Shown piece by piece: positions 28,665 to 41,136 of a stretch of 64,000 nucleotides of DNA (within the stretch, counting starts at the first letter, position 1; the number at the start of each line of letters is the position of its first letter). The DNA lies in contig OU612065.1 of assembly GCA_914767715.1 (NCBI GenBank), positions 6,758,001 through 6,822,000 on the forward strand, in the 5' to 3' direction. The DNA comes from Membranipora membranacea. Its lineage: Eukaryota; Bryozoa; Gymnolaemata; Cheilostomatida; Membraniporidae. Below the pieces are notes generated by a model, which was not told where the DNA came from, made no database searches, and was given only the letters and a program-made list of their open reading frames with translations. The translations under genes and the position numbers were made by a program.

Positions 28665-29500
28665 GATGATTTTTACTTACTTTACCCTGATAATATAAAA
28701 AACATAATTTGATCACGACGGCTTCAACAAGATAGTGGGGATGTTGACTATGATGTATAGGCAGAATAAATGGCCTCGGCAGTGTTTAGGTTGTCATGGG
28801 AATTATGTATCCCAATGTGGCCAGTGTATCAAAAGGCCTTCAAGGCATCAAGTCTAGGGGTGTTTGGGAGTGTTGATATATTTGTCTGCATTTTCTTGGG
28901 ACTAAGCAAGCACCAGGCATTGACACTGCCTTATGTCATGCACTAGAAAGTTTACATGCTTGTGAGCATGAGCTGCTCTCAACTCGATGTTGACAGACTT
29001 GAGAACAGTTGCTGATTTGATTTAAAAAATGGTCTATCAATCCTGACAGTCTTCAATATCCTTACAAATTTTCTAACGTACCAAGAGAAACAGCGCTTAT
29101 CAACTCTTGCTAGGTGGCCACTGATAATTCATAATTGGTTCTGGTTAGAGTGTCCCGAACACGTACTAACATCAAAGATGACAACCACTAGACCGCCTAA
29201 GGGGGAAGGGGTGTGCCTCTACTTTTGCACATTGGATTATATTTTAGGGTAACATTTTTCCATTTTATCATATCCTTTGAGTCCCGATAGGGTACCGTTA
29301 CCCGTCCAATAGTGGTTCATTGGCTTGTCTGAGGAGGAAAGCTGTTATAAAAGCAGTTGTCAGTGGTAGAGATGAATCAAGGCTCATTTCTAGACTGCGA
29401 TCTTGTTTGAACAGTTATTGTTATTGCTTTGTAATCTCATTACCACCCCATCGATACAGCAAGCGGAGGATGACATTCTTGTTTCAAGATAAATTGCATC
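28665..29500. other. Region upstream of DRG2
   Basis: It should hold the DRG2 promoter and 5' UTR on the minus strand. A plus-strand frame at 29320-29520 has no recognisable domain. No other feature is seen. Confidence 0.4.
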
Positions 29501-29781
29501 TAACATGTATACATACATAGCAAACATTAGGACGAGGCACTAGTGTTGGTACATAACTGAGCGTTAGGATTGTGGTTTACCTGAAGGGAAGGAGAGGTAT
29601 CATAGAAGCTATGTAAATTTCCAACCTAAACAACTTTGAATTCTCTGTTTAAACTCGTAGTGAAACTACTCATAATAGTATTTCTATGATACCTCTCCTT
29701 CCCTTCAACAGGTAAACCACAATCCTAACGCTCGGTTTTGTACCAACTTTAGTAGTGCCTCCTATGTATGTATACATGTTA
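29501..29781. repeat. 281-bp foldback element
   Basis: Left arm from 29501 (acatgtatacatacatag, then gagcgttaggattgtggttt and gaaggagaggtatcataga) is mirrored by the right arm ending at 29781. The arms differ by small indels and the left arm has an extra 13 bases. A loop of about 70 bases separates them. No coding capacity. Confidence 0.85.
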
Positions 29782-30117
29782 TGCATCTATGTCTACATGC
29801 TATGCATCTATGTACAGGTGTACACAGTGACATTGGTTGACGGTCAGCAGTGAGTGTCACTCATTCACTCAGTTGAGTTAGGGCACAGAACAGTTTCTTT
29901 GGCCTGACCCATCCATTGGCCTCTAGTCTATGGGCTGTGTGACCTGGGGCACAGAGAGGACATGTGTTTTAGCTTGATCCCTCAATAAAGTTATCATAGC
30001 ACAAATGCTGGGACTAACATTACCAACAGGGAAGTGACATGCTTTCAATGCCATGCTGAAGTTACTATAAAATCATAAAAAGAAAAAACTCTAGGTTTGG
30101 AAAAATAGATATAACGG

Positions 30118-30207
30118 GTCCATTAGAAACATTTCCGGGTGCAGGTCTATGTTCCATATGGGTCTATGTTCCGCTGATTTTTGGGTCTTTAGTCCGCTGC
30201 TCCTGCC
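30118..30207 (+). repeat. Dispersed repeat, copy 1 (inverted partner at 41469-41585)
   Basis: The string ggtctatgttccgctgattt with the neighbouring acatttccgggtgc and agtccgctg recurs in reverse orientation 11 kb away. The shared order of motifs shows one repeat family. Confidence 0.65.
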
Positions 30208-30525
30208 TATACTCAATGCCCATATTATGTTTCGCCCCAACTGATACTTGATAACTCCAAAAAAAGGCAACTCCCTATAATAACAAAGAGAATACAGGGA
30301 GAGTGGGAATCATAGCGAAACCCAACTGTTATCAATGAACCAATGAGTTAGTAATACACTTGAGCTCAACCATTTAAGTTAGGTTTGGCAATATGCCTTA
30401 TCCTCTCATGGGATTTATCAACCTTGACAAAAGTTAGCATCACGCCATTTTTAATAACCGATGGAATTTGCATTACAAAAGTTTATGCTGTTCTGAATGG
30501 GCATTAAAAACAGGCGCTGGCAACA

Positions 30526-30634
30526 GGTGTTGTAAGACGTGTGGCCTGTGCTGTATGGGACGTCTTACAGCACTCAAGGCCTATACAGTTTTGTTGTGTT
30601 CCATACAGCACCTGCCACAGGTCTTATAACACCC
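30526..30634. repeat. 109-bp foldback repeat
   Basis: ggtgttgtaagacgtgtggc ... gtgctgtatggga on the left pairs with its degenerate complement on the right. A third, internal copy of the gtcttacagcac motif sits in the centre. Confidence 0.65.
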
Positions 30635-31824
30635 ATTGCACCTCAGGAAGTTGTATGAGTGTTTAATGGAACTGAGTACTCAAAATGCATTTAGTACGCA
30701 ACACTGCCTGCACCATCAAACTCTCTAATATGATATTTTTTATAAGATTGGGGACACAGTTGAAACTAACAGTCGGACAGCATATCGAACGGCAAAGTTA
30801 CTGTTGAAATACAGATCTGATAATTTCACGCTGGTTATCGTTATGCCGGCTGTTGCTGCCGATTGGTGAAGCCTTTTTAGAACAATCCTGACAAACAAAC
30901 GTTGCTCAAAATCCTCGCTCCTTTAGTCTTTCAATTTTGACAAATTCATTTCCAAATTGTCCATTCAGAATATGGTTCCATCATGCAAAAAGCAACATGA
31001 CTTGCAATTTGACATGTTACAGGCGGAATAATCAGATAGCGATTTTAATGCTTTTTAATCAAACACCAGTTGTCTCCTCTCTCTCCATGGATAGACAACT
31101 AGCTGATAATTATAATAATAAAAATTCATTATTAAAAACACTTGTAAAAATTTTTGATTACTAGACATTGAACATTGAACAGTCAACATTATCAATATAA
31201 ATCGTTTTCATTGATACTTATCACTGAGTTAAATGAAAAATCTACCTTAGAATTATTATGTATAGCTTGTCAACTTTAGTGACTTAAGCGGTAAAATGCC
31301 TCTTTTTGCAGGCGAAAAGATGGTACACAATTATTATATTGTTAAGCAGTGAAACAGGAAAAGTTCCATCTAACATTTGATGTTTTTTAATGTGACTGCA
31401 ATTATAATAGTATAATCAATGAGTTTTCAAACACTAAATCAACAGTTTGTGTCATCATAGTCTCTGAGAGAAAAGTTTCAGAGATAGGCACACTCTCTAA
31501 TGTAGCTCAGCCACTCTAAAAATCACCTGCAAAAAATTATCTCGCTTCTATTCCTAAGTACATAAAAATTGTCATGAGACTGTTTGGAAATAAGGTAACC
31601 GGTTCAAACATATTCTGAACTGGGTAAAAACTGATCCAATATAATTGAACAGTGAAAACATATTTAATCGATAAAATCAATCTACATAGGATGTTTTTAT
31701 TTTACCTTCATTAAATAAGAGGTCCTTTTTCCCATGTTTTGAATTCAGAGTTTTGGCCCCTTATCAGTTAGGAGCGGAATGATTCAAGGACCATACATGT
31801 TCCTCTGTTATAGATTTGTATGTC

Positions 31825-31850
<26 letters not shown>
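31825..31850. repeat. (TA)n microsatellite
   Basis: Uninterrupted AT dinucleotide run of about 26 bases. Confidence 0.9.
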
Positions 31851-31855
<5 letters not shown>

Positions 31856-33657
31856 GTATTTATATGAAACTTAACTCTACAACAATGAACTAATTGGGTT
31901 TCCCTATATCATGTTTATGAATGAATGTGATAGGTTACCAAAAGTTGAGATGTAGGAATTATGTTCATTCAGTTTTTGAGATATAAATTAAATATTGAGG
32001 AGGGGCACCTTGTTTATATCAGTCAACATGGTAATGAATATGCGGACTGTTTTCAGATTTGCCATGTTATCACTGTTAACAATATACTGTTACCCCTACA
32101 GATGTCACAGTTATTGGGGGTAGTTACATGTTGAGTTGGTGAACTGAAAAATCTAGAACCTGACAAGACCAAACTCATGAGTACTAGTGCTGCGGATCTG
32201 TATTTTTTTATATCATAACAGCATCATCCCCGTTTACTGTTGGAATTGTCCAAACAGAGTGATCATGAATTTACGACAGGCGAGTTCTATGCTAAAAGTA
32301 TGCATGTAATTGCAGTAATTATTGACAGGGCACAATTAAACTAAGACAATCTGCTTGAAAGAGACAGCTGACAGCGCAACCTTGATGGTGAGCTTTCTGG
32401 TCAAGGAACCTGATATGAGCGCCCTACATTTCTTTTCTTGTTTGAATATGAACTTGCTTGACATGAAGGAAACATTGTTGCTGCCGATTTTTGCTCTGAT
32501 CTGTTTCATTTTATTGTTTAGTTTTAAATATACGGAGGCGTGTATATTGAAAATTAGATCATTTTTGGAAGCAGAAACTCTATTTATGATGATCTCTGCA
32601 ATCAATAGATTCAGCAACACTAGCTGAAAAAGTTGCCAAGTTGAAGATGTATCATTTACCAATCGTCATTTGATTATAGAACCATGGTATAACTTATCAT
32701 ATCAATTTGAATCACAAGGTACTGGTGTGAGTGTATTTGTAGATTTCAAGATCAAAGAAACTAATAAAAATCAAACGCGATACTAGAACAACGCTAAAAT
32801 AATTGCAAGAATCAATTCTACTAATGGGATCGAACGAAACCATGAACAGGTCTTCAAGAAGCTCAAGCCGGAGTAGTGTATCTGGTTGCTCATTTTAATA
32901 CATAAAGGGTCATTTCAGGTAAACAGTAATATCACCTACTTAACTCGACAACTCTGCTGTTTGCTGCGTCGCAAATGATGCTGGTGGTGGCGTCAAAACC
33001 ATTTTGATTGCACAGTGGAGTGCATTGAATTCAATTCAATTTCTCTCAATTTTTTCTAGACCACATAACGCTTTACTTTGGCACCCTGCAGCGAATATAA
33101 CATAATACCCTGATGTAGTATTTTTTTGATGTTGTAGAGGTGCTCCAAAACCGGGGCAAATCCATTGGAGAAGGCCATCATTAACATACATAATATGAAA
33201 AACAATTCAAGTTCCCAGGTTTCAGATATCAATTGTCATTTAATGAGGTTGTATTTTACGACATGGTGAGATGTGTTGGAATTGAAAGATCAGTAGTTCT
33301 CCTATAATATTTCAATAAGCAAAAATCAATGCCCATAATGCGGCAGACGAAATACATGTAAAGTCTGATTGCCAAAACTATGTTTATAAAAGCAATTTCA
33401 CATGATACTTTTTTATGTATACCCGAACATAATTTAGGTTCTTACTCCTTAGATGGCTGCAAGTGCGAGTTTGTGGCATCACATTACAACTATTCACTTC
33501 TGTTTGATAATGTTTGTAAGGAATTTGATGATGTGATGCCTCAAACTTGCATATACAGCTATCTGAGCACTTTTAACGCATCAGAATGTCCCTTGAAGTA
33601 CAAATTGGAGTTGTCTGCTACGGGTTGTTGAGCAGACAATCTGAAAGAAGCTTGGCT

Positions 33658-34370
33658 TTAGCTGCACAGCATATTCCCGAGATCAATTGCTGCGGGACTC
33701 AGGCCAAAAGCAAGAGCTAAAATTGACAAAACTTTGTCGTTGGGTGATAACTCGGCCACCAGACTACCTGTCGGCAGCTCTGCAGGTTTAGCAGTACCCT
33801 GGTGTCCAGCATGTGCATGTGCAATATAGGCACTACGCACACTAGCAGGTACATCAAGTCTATCATTAAACATGAGACAACCTTTGTACCCGGGCAATTT
33901 ATGACTGCTTGTTTCTTCGCCAACCCTCGACAAATACTGCTTGAATTTAACTGCGACTTCGTCAGTCACGGTGGCTTCAAACGCCTCTATTTCATGTATA
34001 TCATGGACTAAGTCCTCACAATACTGTCAATATAGTACTCAACAGCTGCACAGAGCTTAACACTGGCTGCACTCTAAGCCTCGTTGGGTCGGCTCAAACT
34101 ATCGGCAACAAACATCTTAACACCAAAATCTTTATATCCATACCTCATTATCCTCAATTTGAACCTTTGCACCCTCGGTGGTAGATCACTCAGATCTTTA
34201 CCACCTAGAATTTGTACCAAGGGTTTATGGTCCGTTTCAACTTCAAACTTTCGACCTATCATATACTAGTCAAACTGCCCACATGATGACAAGAGTTTCC
34301 TTCTCTACCATCGAAGAGCGCGTCTAAGTGTCAGTCATCTTACGCGAGGCATATTCCAATGGTTGCCAGA
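33658..34370 (-). mobile_element. Ty3/gypsy retrotransposon fragment (RNase H and integrase start)
   Basis: On the minus strand the order is RNase H region (PLEYASRKMTDT, EKETL, GRKFEVETDHKPLVQILGGK, PPRVQRFKLRIMRYGY, KMFVADSLSRP), and then further into the element the linker and integrase N-terminal zone (LPGYKGCLMFNDRLDVPASV, IAHAHAGHQGTAKP). This matches the pol order of Ty3/gypsy elements. The frame is broken by stops and shifts. No LTRs, gag, catalytic RT or integrase core were found, so only a short relic remains. Confidence 0.8.
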
Positions 34371-35699
34371 TATCTTTACCAGATTCCTGGAGCAAAACTG
34401 GATATTGATAACAATCGCAACTTGCATATTATTAGGAAGTTGCTTAGTCCTTGGTTTAAAAAAGACAAAATTTTGGTTATCCATCACTCATTACATTGTA
34501 TTGAAGCTGTTATACTTTATCAAAATACACCATTAATAAAATAATCGTATAAAATGAATTTTAAGCTTTATTCTCAGGGAGAGGAATAAATAATTACCGG
34601 AAAATACATTTGAGGTTTGGCTGAGATCTATGGGAGCACAGAGGATAGAGTTCCATTTTTCCCTATGGGGATTATATAAAAATTATGGAAATGGACCAAA
34701 ATACAAATCCTCGTTCTTAAATCATTATAAATGGCTACAACGCCCATAATTTTTTTTTAAATCACAACACTGATGCTTCAGTAGGTGTGGTTATTTGTTT
34801 GCTTGTAGCTGGTGAATTTCTTTAAGATGCTCTGTCTTTCTATGGCAGTCTAAAAAAGAAATAAAGATTACAATATCCAGAAAGCTAGCTGCAACATTGA
34901 TTGGCATCGCAAAGCAGCCAGAAAAATAACTATTAGTATTAGGTTATTATGGGATTATCATGTAAAAGGTGCTATGCAATAACTAGCCACTAAAGATGCA
35001 TGTAGTTTTAGCTACCGAGTGGGTACTAGTGTAAAATTAGGTCATTAGGTCATTTTGTGTATAGGTTTGTCATAATTATCTATATGGGTATTTCTATCCC
35101 TTGTCCGATATGAGGGAGGATAGTGGTGTGAGACTGCACATTTCAGAAAGGTAATTGACACCCTAACTCGAAGACTGTTAGACAATTATTTCTTTCATGT
35201 GTGTTTATTGCTAGAGATAAAATTGATAACATATATAGATAAAGTTCAATTGAGTATGACTCAGAGAAAGGCAAAAAAAGATTAAATCAAAAAATGTAGA
35301 TAATTGCAATAGAAATATGTCAAAAGCAAAGGGACAGTCTTATAGCCTGCGCTAGAGCTTAGACAGCCCAATTGTAAAGCTTGAAGGTCAAATACGAGAC
35401 ACACGTACAGGACAAGTGCCCCTTCCAGCTGCAGTCATCACTGCCCCCCCAGACAGGGAGCCAGGCGCGCGGGCGCACAAGTCTGAGACCCCATCTCCAC
35501 CCCCTTTAGGTGCTTGCTGTACAGTGACAAGCGAGTGCACAACAAGGACCTCTCATCCCGATCGGTTGGCTTTTTTAGTAGTTGAGCATGTTTTAAAGTA
35601 CAAAATTCAAATAGCATTTGAATTCACATGATTCCTTATGTTTTAAAAATGATGTGACATTTTCTCTGGGTTTTTTGTTCAGAATAACATGTACATACT
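34371..35699. other. Gene-free stretch
   Basis: No supported gene. A GC- and C-rich patch at about 35400-35560 stands out from the AT-rich surroundings and may be part of an unrecognised repeat. Confidence 0.4.
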
Positions 35700-35995
35700 T
35701 TTTTTGAAGAATGGAAACTGAAATGGAATGGAGATCTGTGTCGTGGCATGGCCCCAGAATTCAGGTTTTTAAATTAAATGTGGGTAAAAACAACGGTAAT
35801 ACAGGTCAACCATTGTTTTGCTATCAAAATAAGGGAGAGCTGCCCTAATCAATGTTAAAATTAGGTTGAATTTTCGGCAGTGGTCCATGAGGTGATTCAT
35901 ATCAGTTATATTAGAGTCAAGAATAATGCCTAAAAAATTGTGTTTTACAGCTGAGATCAATTTTATATTCCGCCAAAACAATTTGCTTTTTTGGC
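35700..35995 (-). mobile_element. LINE reverse transcriptase C-terminal relic
   Basis: The minus-strand frame FLGIILDSNITDMNHLMDHC, RKFNLILTLIRAALPYFDSK, LYYRCFYPHLI has the FLGV-D...L-W and 'LYYaliyPhL' pattern that follows the catalytic domain in non-LTR reverse transcriptases. Stops flank it on both sides. A short decayed fragment. Confidence 0.65.
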
Positions 35996-37369
35996 TATTT
36001 AAAAATAATTTGGAACGTTTTTGAATAATTTAGAGAGAGCCTGTTGGCCATGCACCAAGTTTCAACTTTTGAAATTTCTTGTCTTAATAGGTTTATTACT
36101 GATAGACAGCCTCTTTGATGTCGGTAGACTAAGAATGTTCCACACAGTATAGTTGTAGAGTTGTCGTTAGAGAAGTGGCGACTTTTAAGTCAGTTCAGTT
36201 GGTGTTGGTTTATGCTGCTCGGCGTGTTATGGGGTATGAGCAGGGAGATCTCTCATAACAAGAGGGGAAATTGAACCCAGGACCTCGTGCTATCAAAACT
36301 TATAACAACTGACAACAAATTTAGGTATTGTGATTGTAAAAATACTTTCTTTCGGGGGAAAAAAATTTGCTGATTGCTATAAATATAAACATAAACACTT
36401 CCACAGAGAGAAGCTATTTTTTGGTTACAGTACTTATGGAATGAAAGTGAAAGTAACACCTTTGTACATACCCATATCTCAATACGCGGTAGGCATGATG
36501 GACACTACCTCCAAGCGGCTCAACACCTCAGCTGATAGTTCACATCCCCGTACATATCACTTCTATTTACCAACCAGCATTGTAGGTCACTCTGAAATAG
36601 TGTGAAGATGAACAGATGGACACTTTCTCATCTTAGCACTGGTATCCTGTCATTAGGGATAGGGTGATGGGTTGATGCAGACCTCCCAATCAGGACATAT
36701 TATGTTTTTCGGTACCAAATTACCTTGATTGAAACTTGGAACCAAAATAGTTTATCCGCAAGGGTAGTTGATATGATGTACATTCAATGTCAATATTTTT
36801 ACTGCCCAACTGCGAATTACCATATGCATTATGTCTTTCAGCTTTGTTTTTTTTCAATCCTCATATTGTACCTTCTGGGCTCACTTATGGGGCAAAGGCA
36901 AGTGGTATTTTTCACGTTCATGATAACTTAACAAACCTGATGTAGATTGGTGGAAATCATCTCAAGTCGCAGCCAAATGCACAACTAATTTTCTCCGCAT
37001 AGGATCTGATAAAAATAAAGCAAAATAATTATGTACTTTATGTATATACCTACATGTCCTGGTGTGTTATGGCAAGTGACCAATTCTTAGCTGGAACAGG
37101 TAGGGGGCAGGATAAAATATGAAAACTAGCAAAAAAGTCAAGAACAAGACCAACAGTTATTTCTGCAATAGAGGTGGTTGTTTTGTAGATATTATGATAT
37201 TATGAAAAATTCGCTTGAGGAATGTACAATCCTGTGCCAGACTCAGCCAGTCCCAATCCTGGATAGAGACGGGTTCAGGGACAGACAGAGCATCCGGCCG
37301 GAAAAACTATGCCACAGACTGTCATAAAACCAGAGAGAACCAGACTATGCCAAGGCATCTCCCTTGTTG
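35996..37369. other. Gene-free stretch
   Basis: AT-rich DNA with short open frames only (for example 36330-36605 and 36725-36931). No domain, repeat or splice pattern is recognisable. Confidence 0.4.
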
Positions 37370-37870
37370 GGGACCTTGTGGAAAGTAGGCGAGCGAGGTA
37401 GACGATTATCAAGCTAGCGGCCCTAAACATTGCTACACTCACAAATAAGAGTAGAGAGATAGCTGATACGATGGTGAGGGGTAACATATGCCTACAGGAG
37501 ACCAGATGGGAGGAGAAAGGCCTGGAGGAAAGGCAAGATACATTGACGATGGCATCAAGCTGTACAACAGTGGCGGGATAAGACCAAGGAATGGTGCGGG
37601 ATGAGTCATGTAACCAGGAAATCTGAGGGGATTATCAATTTGAACTTGGTGACCAAAAGGCAGACCTATAACATCGTTTCTGCCTATGCGAACAGCAAGA
37701 CTGTGACGAGGAGGCCAAAGACAGATTTTGGACAGAGTTTGTTGCAGTGCTGCAGAGGAGCTTATCTTGGCCGGGGACATGAACGGGCATACTGGAAGTG
37801 CAAGTTGATCGCTTAGAGGCAAATGTGCAATAGCCATCAAAAACAGTGGAGTTCGAACAGAGATAAAATC
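37370..37870 (+). mobile_element. Relic of a LINE APE-type endonuclease
   Basis: Conceptual fragments in shifting plus-strand frames, ALNIATLTNKSREIADTM, NICLQETRWEEKG, then RQTYNIVSAYA and a frame-shifted SWPGDMNGHTG, follow the order 'WNVRTL...LQETRW...YNVVSAYAP...GDMNGHvG' of RTE-like endonucleases. Frameshifts and stops break it, and no RT follows. Confidence 0.65.
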
Positions 37871-38039
37871 GCATAACACAATGAACTACTTCCAGAACCA
37901 GGTATAAACAATATGCTAAATTTGTCCTCTCGGACTCTGATAGCTATTCTGCGATGAGAACCTACTATTTGGCAGCCGTCGGTTGCCCAACGGACAAAAA
38001 GGCTTCCGGTTGCTTTTAACGCTACCGGACATAAAATTC

Positions 38040-39050
38040 ATGGGACAGGATTGGCTTGTAACAGATGCAAATGCACTTTAGACAGAGATGGGTTTTGTTA
38101 CGGTGGAGTTTGCTGTGAAAGAAACCCATCAGGACGCCTATTTGGTGTCCAACGGTTGCCAAATAGCCATCCGGATGGGTCTGTTTTACAATTGACATCT
38201 GCCATGAAGCCATCTGGTTGCAAAATTTGCAACAGGATTGGTTTGTGACTGCCGAGCTTTGAAATTTGATATAATGTGAAATGGATATTTGTCATGAGTG
38301 GATGGACCTTTAACGTAAAGATTTGTGGTGGACCGGCCACATTTTTCGCATTATAACTGCAACAAACCCATCCAGACAGGCTTGGAATAGTAATGTTTGC
38401 TAAATTAACTCCATCCGGGTGGGTTTTGTTTGAGCAGTAATATTTGCTGTAACCATTCTTCCAGATGAGCCAAATGTGTCCGGTAAATGGCCATCAGCAA
38501 CATATCTCCATAAAAGGGCCATCCGCTTATGACAAATACCCATGCGGCAATGCTAACTGGCCATCCATTTCACCTTGTATCAATCCCGAAGTGTGACTGT
38601 AACAAACCCATCCGAATGGCCATATGGCAACTGATGGTTGCCAACTACTCATCCATATGGGCTTGGAGCAGTAATAAACTCATCTGCATAGGCTGAGGAT
38701 AGACCAGAGATGTGTGGCGGATGGCCATTTACAGAAAGCATTTTTAGTACAACAGCTTGTAGCAGTAATACTTTCTGTAACAAACCCATTTGTATGGGCT
38801 TGGAGCAGAAATTTTTGGTGTAAAAAACCCAACCAAATGGGCTTAGAGCATTAATATTTGCTGTTACAGCCGTATTCAGATGGAGTTGTCGCCCCGATGA
38901 TGAGTGACTACAATCCATCCTCCTCTGCTACATACCAATCCACCTTTTTCAAATACGTGCCTGGATGCCTTTTATGTAACCGGATGTCTATTTGGCAACT
39001 AACAGATGTCGATGCCAGGCAGACATCTAGCGGCTGCAAATAGCAGAAAC
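38040..39050. repeat. Degenerate repeat field built on CCATCCGGATGG-like units
   Basis: Over about 1 kb the motifs aacccatccgaatgg, ccatccggatgggt, catatgggcttggagcagta and catttgtatgggcttggagc return at irregular 40-70-base spacing with tails such as gtaatatttgctgtaac. Both strands carry the motif, since ccatccggatgg is self-complementary. No gene. Confidence 0.65.
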
Positions 39051-39359
39051 AGAGAGAAAGCATTTCTCTTTGCCGACATGCCTATATATAGGCCTGAAGT
39101 TACCACTGAACTCAATTAAGCATACCATACTTACTTGATACTTGTAGAGTAATCGTTTCTTCATCTGAAGTTTCCAGTATTTTTTCAGGCTCGTCTATCG
39201 GTAATCAGCCCGTGTCATAGATCGAATAACCAGATTTTCACCATTTACTGTAACCTTAACCTGCCACAGGAGGATCTACAAGTATCAAAGAGTGATGAAA
39301 AAGATCATTTCACAATTTAGCGGGGGAGACAAAGAATCTCTTATTGTGGAGGTCAGTGC

Positions 39360-40425
39360 TGCAGTGAGGTATTAGGTACTGTCACGTGGGTTGTGCCTTC
39401 TAGAACTGCCAGGATGTGGGTGAAGTTGATGTAATCTCCCATGTCAGTCTCTACTTTACCAAAGTGGATGGCTCGGAAGAGTACAATTCTTCGCCATTCT
39501 GGTACTTAGGTTTTTCCATTCTAGTTGTTCAATCAGCTGCGAGGTGCTAGTTGTGTGGTTTGACCGCGGAACATTGTAAACACATGCGCACGTCCTTGCG
39601 TTACACAGCTTCGAGCTTTGTTGCTTGTGCTTGCGTCAGGCTACCATCCCATACTGATGATGTGTATTCTAGAATGGGCCTGACGAGTATGGGGTAAGCT
39701 TTTGCTCTGAGATGTTTTAGAAAGTATGGTATTGTGTGCTCTTCTTATGAACCCTCACCTTATGCTGGCTGCTTTGTTGGTAATATAGTTGAAGTTTTCG
39801 TTCCATCTAAGAGAGCTCTCCAGCCTTAAACCTAGGTATTTTACACCCTTTGTCTTAGGGATGTCTGTTTCATTATGTATGTGGTTGTTGTTGGCTCCTT
39901 TAGTTCTTTTTTGGGTAAATTTAACATGTTCGCATTTGACAGGATTGAACTCCATCTTCCAACTACTCTCCCATACTTGGAGGGCATTTAGATTTTTTTG
40001 GAGCTGGAAAAAGTTTTCACCGGTCGAACAGATGACGTATCGTCTGCGAACATGCGGGTTTTGGATATGACTGAGTCAGCTAGAACGTTTATGTAGACCA
40101 GGAACAGGATTGGGCCAATTACTGAACCCTGGGATGACCTTGGCGTGGGCTATAACTATGGCCATCAACTGTAACTACTTGGGATTGACCTTCTAGTAGA
40201 CTCTGTACCTAGAAAGTAGCTTGAGGGGTAACTCCGATATAAGCGAGTTTCTGAAGAAGTTATTGTGGTCAACTTGGTCGAAAGCTTTACTGAAGTCTAG
40301 GAAACCGGCATCCGCTTCCTCTCCTTTGTCAAACTGTTGTGAAATGTCGCAAATCTGTTCTGTCAGCTGGCTCTCATAGCTTCTGAAACCATGTTGGCGC
40401 TTGCTTATTTACCTGCGTATGTACC
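39360..40425 (-). mobile_element. LINE reverse transcriptase fragment (CR1/jockey-like), decayed
   Basis: Minus-strand translation gives the RT order FRSYESQLTEQICDISQQF, AGFLDFSKAFDQVDHN, a broken 'VNDL...FADD' zone, KMEFNPVKCEHVKFTQK, GVKYLGLRLESSLRWNENFN and then ILEYTSSVWDG in a shifted frame. Several frameshifts and stops are present. The 5' end (endonuclease) is missing. Confidence 0.8.
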
Positions 40426-40693
40426 TGCGTTTTCTTCGTCTCAAGCGCCAGCTCTCCAGCTGTGACTTTAGAAACTTCTGCTCAAAATCGGTTTAACATT
40501 TCCGGGTCATTAACATGTGCTTAATTTGTTGCTTTAATCGAGGAATTTTGGAATCTGACTGGCCGCAATGACAATGCAAAAACAACAAATTAAGCAAGCG
40601 CCAAAATGGTTTCCAGAAAATACAGAAGCTATGAAAGCAGGACAGTCATATAGTTCCATAAGTTAGGGTTTGCATCACAGGCCTTCTATATTT

Positions 40694-40789
40694 GGTGCAA
40701 GTCCAGTGGTAGAGTGCCCCAGTGGTCGAGGCCTTTTCTCTCAAGAAAAGGCCTCGGCCACTGGGGCACTCGACCACTGGACTTGCACC
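40694..40789. repeat. Near-perfect 96-bp hairpin
   Basis: ggtgcaagtccagtggt...gaggccttttct is followed after a loop of a few bases by its complement, with about two mismatches in 47 paired bases. Flanking bases, caggccttct on the left and acattacaaaataaagtac on the right, are contiguous in an inverted copy at 41097-41136, so the hairpin looks inserted. Confidence 0.85.
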
Positions 40790-41136
40790 AACTACATTAC
40801 AAAATAAAGTACACCTATGCTGTAGTATGTTGGGTAGGCCCTGGGGGCCGATGTCAGGGAGACATGCCCCAATGCACCTATGAGAGTTGTGTAACAAAAT
40901 GCCTTTTGTTTGGTGAACAAAGGAGTACAATGGCAGGCATAGTGTGCTTGTCTGAGTGCATGTTGGATTCTTGTGATTGCATGCTGGGGCGCGTGTATGC
41001 TAGGCTCAGCTCTCTACTTTTGCTACACTCATTTGTGGGTATACACAATCCACCCGCTGCTACGATATGTAGGAACTACTGGGAAAGGGTATTTCACAAC
41101 TGTACTTTATTTTGTAATGTACAGAAGGCCTGTGGT

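Larger units (their letters stand above)
29782..33657. other. Gene-free stretch with small repeats
   Basis: It contains the dispersed repeat at 30118-30207, the foldback at 30526-30634 and a (TA)n microsatellite at 31825-31850. Opposing open frames at 32336-32662 and a frame at 33380-33631 (83 codons) lack recognisable domains or splice context. I see no host gene. Confidence 0.5.

Noticed and set aside
32336-32662. Overlapping open frames on both strands (90 and 108 codons)
   Set aside because: No recognisable domain; mirrored open frames in AT-rich DNA are expected by chance.
33380-33631. 83-codon frame with several cysteines
   Set aside because: Cysteine pattern fits no module I know, and there is no splice or promoter context.
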